From Lysobacterales bacterium (GTDB taxonomy: Bacteria; Pseudomonadota; Gammaproteobacteria; Xanthomonadales; UBA2363), in the NCBI GenBank assembly GCA_019634735.1, contig JAHCAT010000004.1:124001-188000 (forward strand): a stretch of 64,000 nt of DNA, given 5' to 3'. This document shows positions 8,135-17,608 of the stretch, piece after piece. Positions within the stretch are counted from its first letter, which is position 1; the number at the start of each line of letters is the position of its first letter. Made by a program: the position numbers and the translations under genes. Below the pieces are notes generated by a model. The model saw nothing but the letters and a program-made list of their open reading frames with translations, had not been told where the DNA came from and did no database searches.

Positions 8135-9742
8135 TCAACAGCCCGGCAGCCCGCTCGCGCACTGGAAGCCATTTTCGAACAGGCGGTCCTCGACGTACAG
8201 CCAGACCTGGCCGCGCGGCGGCGGCGGTTGGCCGAGGATGCGATGTCCTGGCACCCCAACGGCCAGGGTCCGGCCGGCCACGTCGAAGTCCAGGCTGCTA
8301 CCGAAGCGGGCGTTGTTGTGGGTCGGCGTGTTGCCGGCCGGGCGCAGCTCGCCCCAGTACTGGTTGAGACTCCAGTCGCCGGCAGGAAAGCGCCGGATCT
8401 CGGCCAGGCCGACCTCGGGCCGGCCGCCGCCGACCGAGGGCGTGCCGGGCGCGCCGACCGCGATCAGGTTGTCGAAGCCCAGGGCGAGCGCCGCCCCGAA
8501 GCGCAGACCGTTGCCGATGCCGTCGGGCACGTTGGCCGGGCCGCCGCTTTCCTGGAGCAGCCAGGCCCAGGTGCCGGCGGTGTTGGTCAGCGTGTAGCGG
8601 CGCACGGTGCCCGGTCCCGGGAAGGTCTGGACGCTCGAGTACCGGTTGTTCGGTGCGCCGACCAGCAACTCGTTGCGGTTCATCGCGACCGCCGCGCCGA
8701 AGTTGGCGAAGACGGCATCGTCGCTGCCCAGCGCTGCCGGTCGCACGGTCGCGTTCAGCGTCCAGGTCGGCGCCGCGATCGCACGCTGGTAGACGTACGC
8801 GCTGCCGCGCGGCAGAGGGGTGCCGGCAAACACCGTGTTCGGCGCACCGATCGCCAGCCGCACGTTGCCCGGCTCACCGACGAAGAAGGTTCCCGGTTCG
8901 CGCAGGGCCAGCGCCCAGCCGAAACCGAAGACGTCCGGACCGGGCTCGAGGATCGCCTCGGGCTCGCCGAGCGGGAAGGTGTCGTTCGCAGCCCGGCGCA
9001 CGACGCGTACCTGGCCGGATCCGCCGCCGTCGGTCGCGCAGCCGATCGCCAGGTAGTTCGCGCTGAGCGCCAGTGCGGCCCCGCAGCGCCGGCCCGAACC
9101 CGATCCGGACATGGTTCCAGAGCCATTGAACGTGACGCCCGAGAAGCGGTTCGTGTAGACCTGTCCGCGCCGTTCGACGCCCGCCGTCGCCATCTCCGGA
9201 CAGCCGAACGCCAGGTGCGGGAACCGCAGCGCCACCGAATGGCCGCAGCGCGAGCCCGGCTGCGCGCCGGAGGTGCCATTCGCCTGCAGCCGGCGCTGGC
9301 TGAGCGTCCACTGGTTGTCCGCACCGCGCCGGAACAGGAACACGGCGCCGTGCGGGCCGGTGCCGTGGGTGTCATGCGTCCACACCGTTCCCGGTGCGCC
9401 GACCGCAAGCCAGTCGCCGTCGATCGCCACGCTGTAGCCGAACTCGGGGCCGTCCGGCGCATCCTGCGGCGGCAGGTCGGAATAGTCGCCGACCAGGACC
9501 TGGCGGCGGATCAGGCCATGCACGGCCGCGAGGCCACCGCGCAGGGCCTCATCGTCACCGGCCGCGATCTCGGCATCGACCTGATCGACGATGGCGGCCT
9601 GGACCTGTTGCCATGCCTCGGCATCGAGGCCGTCCGGCGGCGCCTCGCCGGCACGGGCGGGCGGTGCCAGCAACAGCGCGAGGGCGGTCAGCAACAGCGC
9701 GATGGCGGTCAGCAACGATGGTGTGTTCGATCTGGCGTGCAT
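8135..9742 (-). CDS. Secreted FG-GAP repeat protein 1 with Cys-rich C-terminal tail
   Basis: 535 residues. An N-terminal signal peptide (SLLTAIALLLTALALLLAPPARA) is followed by a helical linker and a beta-propeller made of FG-GAP-like repeats such as FGYSVAIDGDWLAVGAPG, FGAAVAMNRNELLVGAPN and FGAALALGFDNLIAVGAPG. It ends in EDRLFENGFQCASGLPGC, the same tail as the neighbouring FG-GAP protein. The ATG at 9742 is chosen because GGAG lies about seven bases upstream; an ATG at 9760 is the alternative. Probably exported or surface exposed; binding partner unknown. It is transcribed in tandem with, and 136 nt downstream of, FG-GAP protein 2, so the pair looks like a duplication. Confidence 0.85.
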   Translation of the reverse strand: MHARSNTPSLLTAIALLLTALALLLAPPARAGEAPPDGLDAEAWQQVQAAIVDQVDAEIAAGDDEALRGGLAAVHGLIRRQVLVGDYSDLPPQDAPDGPEFGYSVAIDGDWLAVGAPGTVWTHDTHGTGPHGAVFLFRRGADNQWTLSQRRLQANGTSGAQPGSRCGHSVALRFPHLAFGCPEMATAGVERRGQVYTNRFSGVTFNGSGTMSGSGSGRRCGAALALSANYLAIGCATDGGGSGQVRVVRRAANDTFPLGEPEAILEPGPDVFGFGWALALREPGTFFVGEPGNVRLAIGAPNTVFAGTPLPRGSAYVYQRAIAAPTWTLNATVRPAALGSDDAVFANFGAAVAMNRNELLVGAPNNRYSSVQTFPGPGTVRRYTLTNTAGTWAWLLQESGGPANVPDGIGNGLRFGAALALGFDNLIAVGAPGTPSVGGGRPEVGLAEIRRFPAGDWSLNQYWGELRPAGNTPTHNNARFGSSLDFDVAGRTLAVGVPGHRILGQPPPPRGQVWLYVEDRLFENGFQCASGLPGC

Positions 9743-9878
9743 GGTTTTCTCCGCGGGCATTCCGACCCGTCTGGCAGTCTCCACACCGGTTGTGGCGGCC
9801 CGGGGCCAGCCGTCGTCATCTCCTTGCGTCCGGCAAGCCGAAGCCGCCACCCGGCCGGACCCGGTTGCCTGTCGCTGC

Positions 9879-11387
9879 TCAGCAGCCCGGCAGGCCGGAG
9901 CCGCAGCCAAGGCCATTGGCGAAGATGCGGTCGGGTCCGAACAGGATCACCTCGCCCCAGGGCGCCGGGATTTCCGCGAACGGCGCGCCTACGGCGGCGG
10001 TGTCCGTCGCGTTGTCCACGGCAACCGAAGTACCCAGCTCGGCATAGCGCGGAGCCACCAGGGCGGCGGCGTTCCAGTGCGCCACCGGGACGTAGATCGC
10101 CGGCTGGGGCGTCGATCCGCCGCCCACGCGCTGGAACCGGTGCACGCGTCCCTCGTAGTTGTCCTGGCCGGAGGCCCCGGGTTGCCCCACCCACAGCCCG
10201 CCCTGCGTTCCCGAACTGCTGGTCGCGACCGCATGGCCGAAACCGCTGTCGGGCTCGGCCAGGCCGCTCGGCGGCAACACCGAGGTGCCGGTGCTCCATA
10301 GCGACCCGTTGAAGTCGAACGCCAGTACCCGGCCGCCCTCGCTGCTGCCCGGGCAGCCGACGAACCAGTCGGCGGCCCCCAGGGCGACACTGGCACCGCA
10401 GTTGTCGAAGGCTTGGGCACCGCCGGGTCGGCTGCGCGACAGCTCCTGCGCGAACGAACCGCCGGCGGCGAGACGGCGGAAAAGGTAGGCGATGCCACCG
10501 ACGTTCGCCGTGCCGCCGTGGTTGTACCGGGGATCGCCCACCGCGATGCGCACCAGCCCCGACGGGGCGCGGAACAGGGCGACACTGCGTCCGAAATCGC
10601 CGCCAGCCGGCGGGCCGGGGTTGGCAAGGGTCTGGACGCGCTGCCAGGTCTCGCCGCCATCGAGGGTCGGCACGCGCTGGAAGACGTCCACCGTTCCATT
10701 GCCGCCGGTGCAGCCGCTGACCGCCCAGGTGGTCTCGACCTCGCCGGTTCCGTGCATCGCCACCGACGTCCCGCAACGCTGGGAGGCGGCCTCGCCCAGT
10801 ACCGACTGTGCGTTGCCGTACTGGCCGGTCGCCGGGTCGCGCTCGAAGAAGGTGGTCCGTCCACGGGCGAACAGGCCGCCGCCGGTGTGCTCCGGGCAGC
10901 CGATCACTGCATGGCGGCCGCGCAGCGCCACCGAGGATCCGCAGCGGGCGCTCTCGCCCGAACCGAACAGGATGCGCTGGCGCTGTTCCCACCGGGTCGG
11001 ACTGACACGCTGGAAGAGGAACGCCGCGCCGCGCACCTGGCCCGAGTTGTCCATTCTGGCCGGGACACCGACCAGCAGCCAGTCGCCGTCCAGGGCAACG
11101 GCGCGACCGAACTGCACCTCGCGTCCCGGGGTGTCGTTGACGCCGTCCAGCACGGGCTGCACGATGTCCAGCGGCACCAGCGGGCCCGGTCCGCTGGTGG
11201 TCGAGCGCCCGGGATGCGCGTCCATCGCGATCAGGGGTCCCGCTTCCGGTGCCATTGCTGCAGCGACCGGCGCGGGTTTGCTTGCCTGAACGGCGGTCGC
11301 CAACAGCATCGGCACCAGGCCGCTGCCGATGGCGCGGAAAAGCGACGGTCGCGGGTTTCCCTCGCGGATCGCATGGATGATGGGCAT
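9879..11387 (-). CDS. Secreted FG-GAP repeat protein 2 with Cys-rich C-terminal tail
   Basis: 502 residues. Signal-like N-terminus (AIGSGLVPMLLATAVQA), then FG-GAP/beta-propeller repeats such as FGRAVALDGDWLLVGVPAR, CGSSVALRGRHAVIGCPE, FGRSVALFRAPSGLVRIAVG and CGASVALGAADWFVGCPG. Several blades carry paired cysteines, suggesting disulfides in the periplasm or outside the cell. C-terminus is PDRIFANGLGCGSGLPGC. Start at 11387 has GGAGG about eight bases upstream. It is divergent from the Ser/Thr kinase gene (255 nt between starts), so expression may be linked to that kinase; this is inference. Confidence 0.85.
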   Translation of the reverse strand: MPIIHAIREGNPRPSLFRAIGSGLVPMLLATAVQASKPAPVAAAMAPEAGPLIAMDAHPGRSTTSGPGPLVPLDIVQPVLDGVNDTPGREVQFGRAVALDGDWLLVGVPARMDNSGQVRGAAFLFQRVSPTRWEQRQRILFGSGESARCGSSVALRGRHAVIGCPEHTGGGLFARGRTTFFERDPATGQYGNAQSVLGEAASQRCGTSVAMHGTGEVETTWAVSGCTGGNGTVDVFQRVPTLDGGETWQRVQTLANPGPPAGGDFGRSVALFRAPSGLVRIAVGDPRYNHGGTANVGGIAYLFRRLAAGGSFAQELSRSRPGGAQAFDNCGASVALGAADWFVGCPGSSEGGRVLAFDFNGSLWSTGTSVLPPSGLAEPDSGFGHAVATSSSGTQGGLWVGQPGASGQDNYEGRVHRFQRVGGGSTPQPAIYVPVAHWNAAALVAPRYAELGTSVAVDNATDTAAVGAPFAEIPAPWGEVILFGPDRIFANGLGCGSGLPGC

Positions 11388-11642
11388 CGCCAGATTCCTC
11401 CGAAGTGCCTGCCGTTCTCGGCAGCCTTCCCTGTCCAACACCGCAAGGGGCTTGCGCGGGCCAGGTGCCCGGACCTGGGTGCTCCCGAGGCGTCGGGCAG
11501 GGCTGGGCGCCAGAGCGTCCTGTCCCGTCCCCTGCCGGCCGCATCGCGGCCGTGGTTGGCCCCCGGCCGTCGCGGAACGGGTGGCTTGCGATGGGCGTTC
11601 GAGCGTCTACCATCACAGGGCGGGCCCGTCCCGGGAGAGGGC

Positions 11643-14273
11643 ATGACTGCGGTCGACAACCAGACCTGGAGCCGGATCGCCGGGCTGTTCGACGAACTGG
11701 TCGAACTCCCCGAGGTCGAGCGCGCCGACCGCATCGACGCGATCGCCCGGGAGGAGCCGGCGCTGGCCCGCGAGATCGCACTGCTGCTGCAGGCGGACAG
11801 CGCGGCAGCGGGCATCCTGGAGGCGACCTTGATGGAGGTCTCCCCGGACCTGGCCCGAGCCGCCACGCCCGGCGCCTGGGAGACACGGGCCGGTACGGAA
11901 TTCGGTCCCTACCGGCTGCTCACGGCCATCGGCGAGGGCGGCATGGGCGAGGTCTGGCGCGCCGAGCGCGCCGATGGCGCCTACCGGCAGGAGGTCGCGA
12001 TCAAGCTGCTCAAGCGCGGCCTCGACACCCAGGCGATCCTGCGCCGCTTCCTGCAGGAGCGCAGCATCCTGGCCCGCCTCGAACATCCCGGGATCGTCCG
12101 GGTGTTCGACGGCGGCATGAGCCCGGACGGTCGCCCGTGGTACGCGATGGCCTGCGTCGAGGGCACGCCGCTGATCGCCCACGCCGCCAGCCATGGCCTG
12201 GACCTGCGCCAGCGCATCGCCCTGCTGGCCCAGGTCGCCGATGCGGTGGCCTACGCCCATGCCCGGCTGGTGGTCCATCGCGACCTGAAGCCCGGCAACA
12301 TCCTGGTCGATGAGCAAGGGCAGCCGCACCTGCTCGACTTCGGCATCGCCAAGCTGCTGGAGGACACCGGCGAGGGCACCGTGACCGGCAGCCAGGTGCG
12401 GGTGCTGTCGCCGGCCTACGCGGCACCCGAACAGATCCTCGGCCAGCCGGTCGGCACAGCGACCGACGTCTACGCGCTCGGCGTCATCGCCCACGAGCTG
12501 CTCACCGGCGTCCTGCCGCACCGGCGCAGCTCCCGCGATCCGGGTGTGCTGGCCGGCGAGCTGGGGCAGGTCACCGCGGTCGGACGGGCCAGCCAGACGA
12601 TCGGCCATGGCGATGAGAAGGCGCTCGAGCGGGTCTGGGGCACAGGCATCGACAGCCGCCGACTGGCGCGCCAGGTGGCCGGCGATCTCGACCTCGTTCT
12701 GGCGACCGCATTGCGGCCGGAACCGGAGCGTCGCTACGCCGGCGCCGCCGCCTTCGCCGCCGACCTGCGCGCCTGGCTGGACCGTCGACCGATCGCCGCG
12801 CGCCCCGACAGCGCCGGCTACCGCCTGCGTCGCTTCGCCCGTCGTCACGCCGCCGGGGTCGTCGCCGGCAGTCTGGTGGCGATCGCCCTGGTGGCGGGGC
12901 TGGCGCTGGCCCTGTGGCAGGCCGGCATCGCCCGCGCCCAGGCCGAGCGTGCCGAACAGCAGGCCCGACGTGCCGAGGCGACCAAGGACTTCGTGGTCTC
13001 GGCGTTCGCCGGCCTGAATCCGACCGCCGCGCGCGACGGCAGCCAGTTGCGCCTGACCGACTTCCTGGACGCATTGTTGCGCCGGTTGGACGGCGCCCTG
13101 GCCGACGCCCCGGAGGCGCGCATCGAGCTGCGCACCGAGCTGGCCAAGGCCCTGCAGGAGCTGGGCGAGCTCGACGCCGCCCACGCCGCGTTCGCGCAGG
13201 CCGAACGCGAGGCGCTGGCGCAGCCGACGCTGTCGCCGCAGGCGCTGGGCATCCTGCTGCATTCGGTCGCCGTCAACCACCAGCGCCGCGGCGACCTGGA
13301 CGCCGCCGAACGCGATCTGCAGCGCGCTGTCGCCGCTCTGTCGGGCGAGGCGCCCGGCATCGCCCGGGAACGCATTGCGGCGCGCACCACCCGCGCCTAC
13401 CTGGCGATCGACCGTGGCCGTTACCGGGAGGGACTGCGCGAGTACGAGGCCATCCTCGAGGATCGCCGGAACCTGCTCGGCGTCGAGGACAGCCGGATGG
13501 CGGTCGACCACATGAACCTGTGCGTGTCCCGCTGGTGGCTGGCCGACTATGCGCGTGCCGAGCAGGATTGCCTGCGCGCCTGGGCGCTGCTGGAGAGCGA
13601 TGCGCAGTCGCCGAGGGCGAGGTTCGCCTGGGTGGGCAACGCGCTGGCGCTGGTGCTGGGCGCGCAGGGGCGATGGCAGGAGGCCGAGCAGGCGTTCGCC
13701 GGGGCCCTGTCGACCGTGCGGCAGACGCTGGGGGACGACCATGCGATGGCGAAGCTGGTGGCCATCAACCAGGCGGCTGTGTGGCTGGAGCGGGGCGACC
13801 ACGCGGCGGCGCTGGACGGCATCGATGCCGTGCAGGCACAGCCCGGATTCGCCAGCGTCGCCGGGGCGACGCAACGCTCGGCGCTGAGCGTCAGGCTCGG
13901 CGCCCTCATCGGCCTGGGGCGACTTGCCGAGGCGGACGCGCTGGTGGCCCGATTGCGGCCACCGGACATCGGTTCCGAACCCGCCCTGACGCTCAGCGAG
14001 CTGCGCACCGACCGGCGGCTGGCCGAGTTGCTTCTGCGCCAGGGGCATCTTGCCGAGGCCGGCGTGAAGATCGAAGGGGTGGTCGAGGGCTATCACCGGC
14101 TCGATCTGCCGGATCATGACGATCTCGCGCGTGCCCTGCGGGTCCAGGCGGAAGTCGCCGAGCTCGAAGGCGATGCCGCTTCCGCCGCCCGGCTGCGCGG
14201 CGATGCGCGCAGGCGGGCCACCCAGACGCTGGGCGAGTCGCATCCGCTGGTCGTGGCGCTCGGCGGCGACTGA
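11643..14273 (+). CDS. Transmembrane Ser/Thr protein kinase with C-terminal TPR-like region
   Basis: 876 residues. Order: a helical N-terminal region (1-85) as found in sigma-linked kinases, a Hanks-type kinase domain (about 88-385), one membrane span (about 403-425), then a long helical TPR-like region. Kinase motifs are complete: glycine loop IGEGGMGEV, Lys121 in VAIKLL, HRDLKPGN with Asp214, DFG with Asp232, and APE. The topology puts the kinase in the cytosol and the TPR part in the periplasm. The ATG at 11643 follows GGGAGAGG. Probable partner is the TIGR02999-like sigma factor at 5581; the separation from it by other genes is unusual. Confidence 0.93.
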   Translation: MTAVDNQTWSRIAGLFDELVELPEVERADRIDAIAREEPALAREIALLLQADSAAAGILEATLMEVSPDLARAATPGAWETRAGTEFGPYRLLTAIGEGGMGEVWRAERADGAYRQEVAIKLLKRGLDTQAILRRFLQERSILARLEHPGIVRVFDGGMSPDGRPWYAMACVEGTPLIAHAASHGLDLRQRIALLAQVADAVAYAHARLVVHRDLKPGNILVDEQGQPHLLDFGIAKLLEDTGEGTVTGSQVRVLSPAYAAPEQILGQPVGTATDVYALGVIAHELLTGVLPHRRSSRDPGVLAGELGQVTAVGRASQTIGHGDEKALERVWGTGIDSRRLARQVAGDLDLVLATALRPEPERRYAGAAAFAADLRAWLDRRPIAARPDSAGYRLRRFARRHAAGVVAGSLVAIALVAGLALALWQAGIARAQAERAEQQARRAEATKDFVVSAFAGLNPTAARDGSQLRLTDFLDALLRRLDGALADAPEARIELRTELAKALQELGELDAAHAAFAQAEREALAQPTLSPQALGILLHSVAVNHQRRGDLDAAERDLQRAVAALSGEAPGIARERIAARTTRAYLAIDRGRYREGLREYEAILEDRRNLLGVEDSRMAVDHMNLCVSRWWLADYARAEQDCLRAWALLESDAQSPRARFAWVGNALALVLGAQGRWQEAEQAFAGALSTVRQTLGDDHAMAKLVAINQAAVWLERGDHAAALDGIDAVQAQPGFASVAGATQRSALSVRLGALIGLGRLAEADALVARLRPPDIGSEPALTLSELRTDRRLAELLLRQGHLAEAGVKIEGVVEGYHRLDLPDHDDLARALRVQAEVAELEGDAASAARLRGDARRRATQTLGESHPLVVALGGD

Positions 14274-14359
14274 CCGGTGATCGGGGCGGGCCGTCGCGCA
14301 GTCCGCGGCCGGATCTGAGATGGTCTTCCCCGTCTGCCTGGCGCACGGCCAGGCGTCGC

Positions 14360-15385
14360 TCAGGCGGGATCCACCTCGACCCGGTTTCGACCGGCCTGCT
14401 TGGCCCGGTACAGGGCGGCATCGGCACGGGCCAGCCAGGTCGACCAGGTTTCCCCGGTGCGCAACGGGGTGCCCCCGATCGAGACCGTGACGTCCGGGGC
14501 CACGGCCTGCAGGCCCTCGTTGATGCGCAGGTGCATGGCCGACAGCGCCTGATCGGCCTGCCTGCCCGACAGCCCCCGCAGCAGCACGACGAACTCCTCG
14601 CCGCCGAACCGGTAGAGGCCATCGGCGCGTCGGATCTGGCTGCGCAGCACTTCGACCAGGGCGACCAGAACGCGGTCGCCGGCTTCGTGGCCGCTGCTGT
14701 CGTTGACCCGCTTGAAGTGGTCGAGGTCGAGCACCGCCACGGTGGACACCGGGCCGCCGCCGCGCAGTGCCTGCACCGCCGTTTCGAGGTCCCGTTGCAG
14801 CAGGCGGCGATTGCCCGCGCCGGTCAGGGGATCGTGGCTGGCCAGCAGTTCGAGCTGGCGCCGCTGGGCGGCGTAGCGCGCTGAGAAGCCCCAGGCGAAC
14901 AGCGTCACCAGGACCGCGCTGACCGTGTACACCAGGCGCTCGGCGAGATCGCCGAACAGGTCGCCGCGACTGGCGATGGTGCCGATGATGACCAGGTTGA
15001 CGGCGCCCGCCAGTTCCCGACGTGTCAGCACGAAGTTCAGCCACAGCACCAGGTAGCCCCAGTAGGCGCCGGTGCGGCCGAACACGAAGGTGCTGGCCAG
15101 GCAGGCCAGGCCGCAGACCACCACGAAGGCGGCCGCGGCGGGCGCGCTGTCGCGGCTGCGCAGTGCGACCGCCACGACCGTCGCCAGCGCGAGCACGATG
15201 ACGACGTTGGCGGCCGCCCCGATCACGTTGCCCGAGTGGAAGCGGTACACCGCGAACAGCGCGATGGCGAAGATCGCCAGGCCGCCGGCCGACACCATGA
15301 TCGCCAGCACGAAATCCTGGCGCAGCCGCTCGGCCAGGCCGGCTCCCTGGCCGCGTTCGGCATCGCGGGCTGTTGCCGGCGCCAT
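14360..15385 (-). CDS. Membrane-bound diguanylate cyclase (GGDEF)
   Basis: 341 residues from the ATG at 15385, which has GGAG seven bases upstream; an in-frame ATG at 15433 would add 16 residues. About five to six hydrophobic segments span residues 25-165, then a GGDEF domain follows: DPLTGAGNRR (185-194), DLDHFKRVND and GGEEF at 261-265. RxxD at 252-255 lies five residues before GGEEF, the position of the product-inhibition I-site, so the enzyme is predicted active and feedback inhibited. It makes c-di-GMP from two GTP. The signal sensed by the membrane part is unknown. Convergent with the kinase gene and divergent from the next small gene. Confidence 0.92.
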   Translation of the reverse strand: MAPATARDAERGQGAGLAERLRQDFVLAIMVSAGGLAIFAIALFAVYRFHSGNVIGAAANVVIVLALATVVAVALRSRDSAPAAAAFVVVCGLACLASTFVFGRTGAYWGYLVLWLNFVLTRRELAGAVNLVIIGTIASRGDLFGDLAERLVYTVSAVLVTLFAWGFSARYAAQRRQLELLASHDPLTGAGNRRLLQRDLETAVQALRGGGPVSTVAVLDLDHFKRVNDSSGHEAGDRVLVALVEVLRSQIRRADGLYRFGGEEFVVLLRGLSGRQADQALSAMHLRINEGLQAVAPDVTVSIGGTPLRTGETWSTWLARADAALYRAKQAGRNRVEVDPA

Positions 15386-15593
15386 GCGCAGTCTCCGGGC
15401 CGGTCGGGTCGGCCCCTCCAACGGGCCGATCATGCGCCCGCGACGGGTCGACGGCAATGGCCGGGGGCAGCAGGTCGCACGGGTGGATCACGCCAGCGCC
15501 TGAAGCATGGCCCCTGCGGCCGCTTCACGGTGTGTATCAGCTCAGCGACGCAGCGCGTCGCTGCGGAACGCCCCTCAGCCCCCGGAGACTCTC

Positions 15594-16067
15594 ATGCCCC
15601 GCCATCGCGCCATCGCCTACCTGCTGCCTGTTGTGCCGCTGACCTTGTGCCTCGCCAGCGGGCCCCTCGTCGCCGCGGCGACCGGCACCGGACATTTCCA
15701 CGCCGCCGAGTCCAGACGCGAAGTGGCCGATGCCATCGCCTATGAGGACCGCTTCGATCCCGGCCATACCCGTCTGGTGTTCAGCGACATCGCCTTCGAC
15801 CGCGCGACCATGGCGGAAGGCGGCATCGACCTGACCGATTTCCTGGGCCACCCGGGGGCGATGCTGGACTTCAAGATCGACCCGACCGGCGCGGTCGACA
15901 TGCTGATCATCAGTGCCGGCGGCCAGAGCCAGTACCTGTCGGGCGCCGAGGCCGGCGACCTGCTGCGCCTTGAGCGGCGCGACCGCGAGCGGATCGTCGG
16001 CCAGGTCGAGTCGGGCGACCTGCACCGCATCCGTTTCGACCTGCCGGTGGAGCCGGCAGGCCAGTGA
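15594..16067 (+). CDS. Hypothetical exported protein
   Basis: 157 residues, not recognised. A signal peptide is clear (IAYLLPVVPLTLCLASGPLVAA). The mature part is mixed charged, has no cysteine and no known motif; it contains the segments RREVADAIAYEDRFDPGH and HPGAMLDFKIDPTGAVDML, which look like a small beta-rich domain. GGAG precedes the ATG at 15594 by about six bases. It is divergent from the diguanylate cyclase and convergent with tolC. Confidence 0.7.
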   Translation: MPRHRAIAYLLPVVPLTLCLASGPLVAAATGTGHFHAAESRREVADAIAYEDRFDPGHTRLVFSDIAFDRATMAEGGIDLTDFLGHPGAMLDFKIDPTGAVDMLIISAGGQSQYLSGAEAGDLLRLERRDRERIVGQVESGDLHRIRFDLPVEPAGQ

Positions 16068-16146
16068 CGCCCTGGGTGACCCGACCGGCGGCCAGCCAGG
16101 GCGTTGGTGGGCGGCTTGCAACAGGGGGCTGCCTGCCCCCGGTCGC

Positions 16147-17544
16147 TCAGTCCCTGCGACGGCCGCGCTCTTCGTCGGCCGCCACGCGGGCGCCGATCTC
16201 CTCGGGCGACAGGCGCTCGGTGGTCAGCAAGGCGTTGACGCCCTGCAGGTCGGCGACGTCGATCACGCCGGCGGTGCGCTTCAGGCGCAGCCCGTTGAGG
16301 ATGAACTGGTGGCGCGCGTTGGAATAGTCGCGCTGCGCCTGGAACAGCAGCTGCTGCGACAGCAGCACGTCGACGATGGTGCGGGTGCCGACCTCGAAGC
16401 CTGCCTGGGTGGCCTCCAGCGCGCTCTGCGCCGAGATCAGCGCCTGCCGGCGGGCCTCGACGCCGCTGATCCCGGCGACCACCGCGCGGAAGTCGCTGCG
16501 TGTCTGGCGCAGCAGCAGGCGGCGCTCGGCTTCGACGAAATCCTCCGCCGCGTCGCGCAGGTGGATCTGCTGGCGCACCCGGGCCTGGGTGGCGAAGCCG
16601 GAGAAGATCGGCACGTTGAGGCTCAGGCCGATCAGGGTCTGCTCGGTGCTGGTGGCGCTGAACGGACCGACTTCGCCGCTGAGCAGCCGGGAGTCGGTGC
16701 GCGACACGAAGCCGCCCAGGGTCGGCAGGTGGCCGGCACGGGCGGTCTGCACGTCGCGGCCGGCCGCCTCCAGGGCGAAGCGGCGGGACGCCAGCGCCGG
16801 GCTGGCCTGCTCGGCGGCGGTCTCCCATTGGCCCAGTTCGGCAGGCTCGGGGCCGGCCAGCGGGATGGCCAGGCGCAGCGACATCAGATTGCCCCGGACC
16901 GGCTCGCCGGTGAGTTCGGAGAGGGCTTCGAGGGCGTCGTCGTAGGCGTTCCGGGCGGCGATCACCGCAGCCCGCGCGCCGTCGAAGCGCGCCCTTGCCT
17001 CGTGGACATCGGTGACGGCCGTCAGCCCGACCTCGAAACGCTGCTCCGCCTGCTCGAGCTGGCGGCCGACGGCGCGCTCCTCGGCTTCCGCGAAGGCCAG
17101 GGCATCCTCGGCGGTGAGCGCGCCGAAGTAGGCCTCGGCGACGCGCAGCAGCAGCGCGTCGAGGGCGACCTGGTAGTCGGCCTGGGCGCGGGCGCGGGTG
17201 GCGCGCGCGCTGCCCAGGCTGGTGATCGCGCCCCAGTCGAAGATCGTCTGGTCCAGACGGACGCTCCAGCTGCGCGTGCGGCTGTCGGAGGAGAACGGCC
17301 CCTGGGCGGTGTCGCCGTCGGTGCGGTTCTCGGTGACGCCGATGCTGCCACCGACCTGGGGCAGGAGGGCGGCGCGCGCCAGCGGCACGGCCTGGCCGAT
17401 CGCCAGGCTGTTGGACTCGGCGGCGGCGAGCTGCGGGTCGCTGCGGCGCGCCAACTCGTAGGCCTGCATCAGGTCCAGGGCTTGGGCGCCGGAGCTGACG
17501 CTCAGGGCCAGGGCGGCAAGCAGGGAAAGGGGCTGGAGGCGCAT
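16147..17544 (-). CDS. tolC: TolC-family outer-membrane efflux channel
   Basis: 465 residues. Signal peptide MRLQPLSLLAALALSVSSGAQA, then the two-fold repeated alpha-helical coiled-coil structure of TolC: LMQAYELARRSDPQLAAAES at the N-terminus and the conserved GTRTIVDVLLSQQLLFQAQRDYSNARH in the second half. It forms the trimeric outer-membrane exit duct for RND or ABC pumps. Start at 17544 is preferred since the signal peptide begins there; an ATG at 17562 is possible. It is the last gene of a locus that reads adaptor, RND pump, methyltransferase, TolC on the same strand. Confidence 0.93.
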   Translation of the reverse strand: MRLQPLSLLAALALSVSSGAQALDLMQAYELARRSDPQLAAAESNSLAIGQAVPLARAALLPQVGGSIGVTENRTDGDTAQGPFSSDSRTRSWSVRLDQTIFDWGAITSLGSARATRARAQADYQVALDALLLRVAEAYFGALTAEDALAFAEAEERAVGRQLEQAEQRFEVGLTAVTDVHEARARFDGARAAVIAARNAYDDALEALSELTGEPVRGNLMSLRLAIPLAGPEPAELGQWETAAEQASPALASRRFALEAAGRDVQTARAGHLPTLGGFVSRTDSRLLSGEVGPFSATSTEQTLIGLSLNVPIFSGFATQARVRQQIHLRDAAEDFVEAERRLLLRQTRSDFRAVVAGISGVEARRQALISAQSALEATQAGFEVGTRTIVDVLLSQQLLFQAQRDYSNARHQFILNGLRLKRTAGVIDVADLQGVNALLTTERLSPEEIGARVAADEERGRRRD

Positions 17545-17608
17545 GGTCTGTTTCTCGTGCATTGACGGAATCGTGCCGCCGGACCGGTCGCGCCGGTTCC
17601 GGTAGGGC

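Noticed and set aside
10413..11642. Long N-terminal extension of the Ser/Thr kinase frame
   Set aside because: It lies antisense to the FG-GAP 2 gene; the family N-terminus and ribosome site are at 11643.
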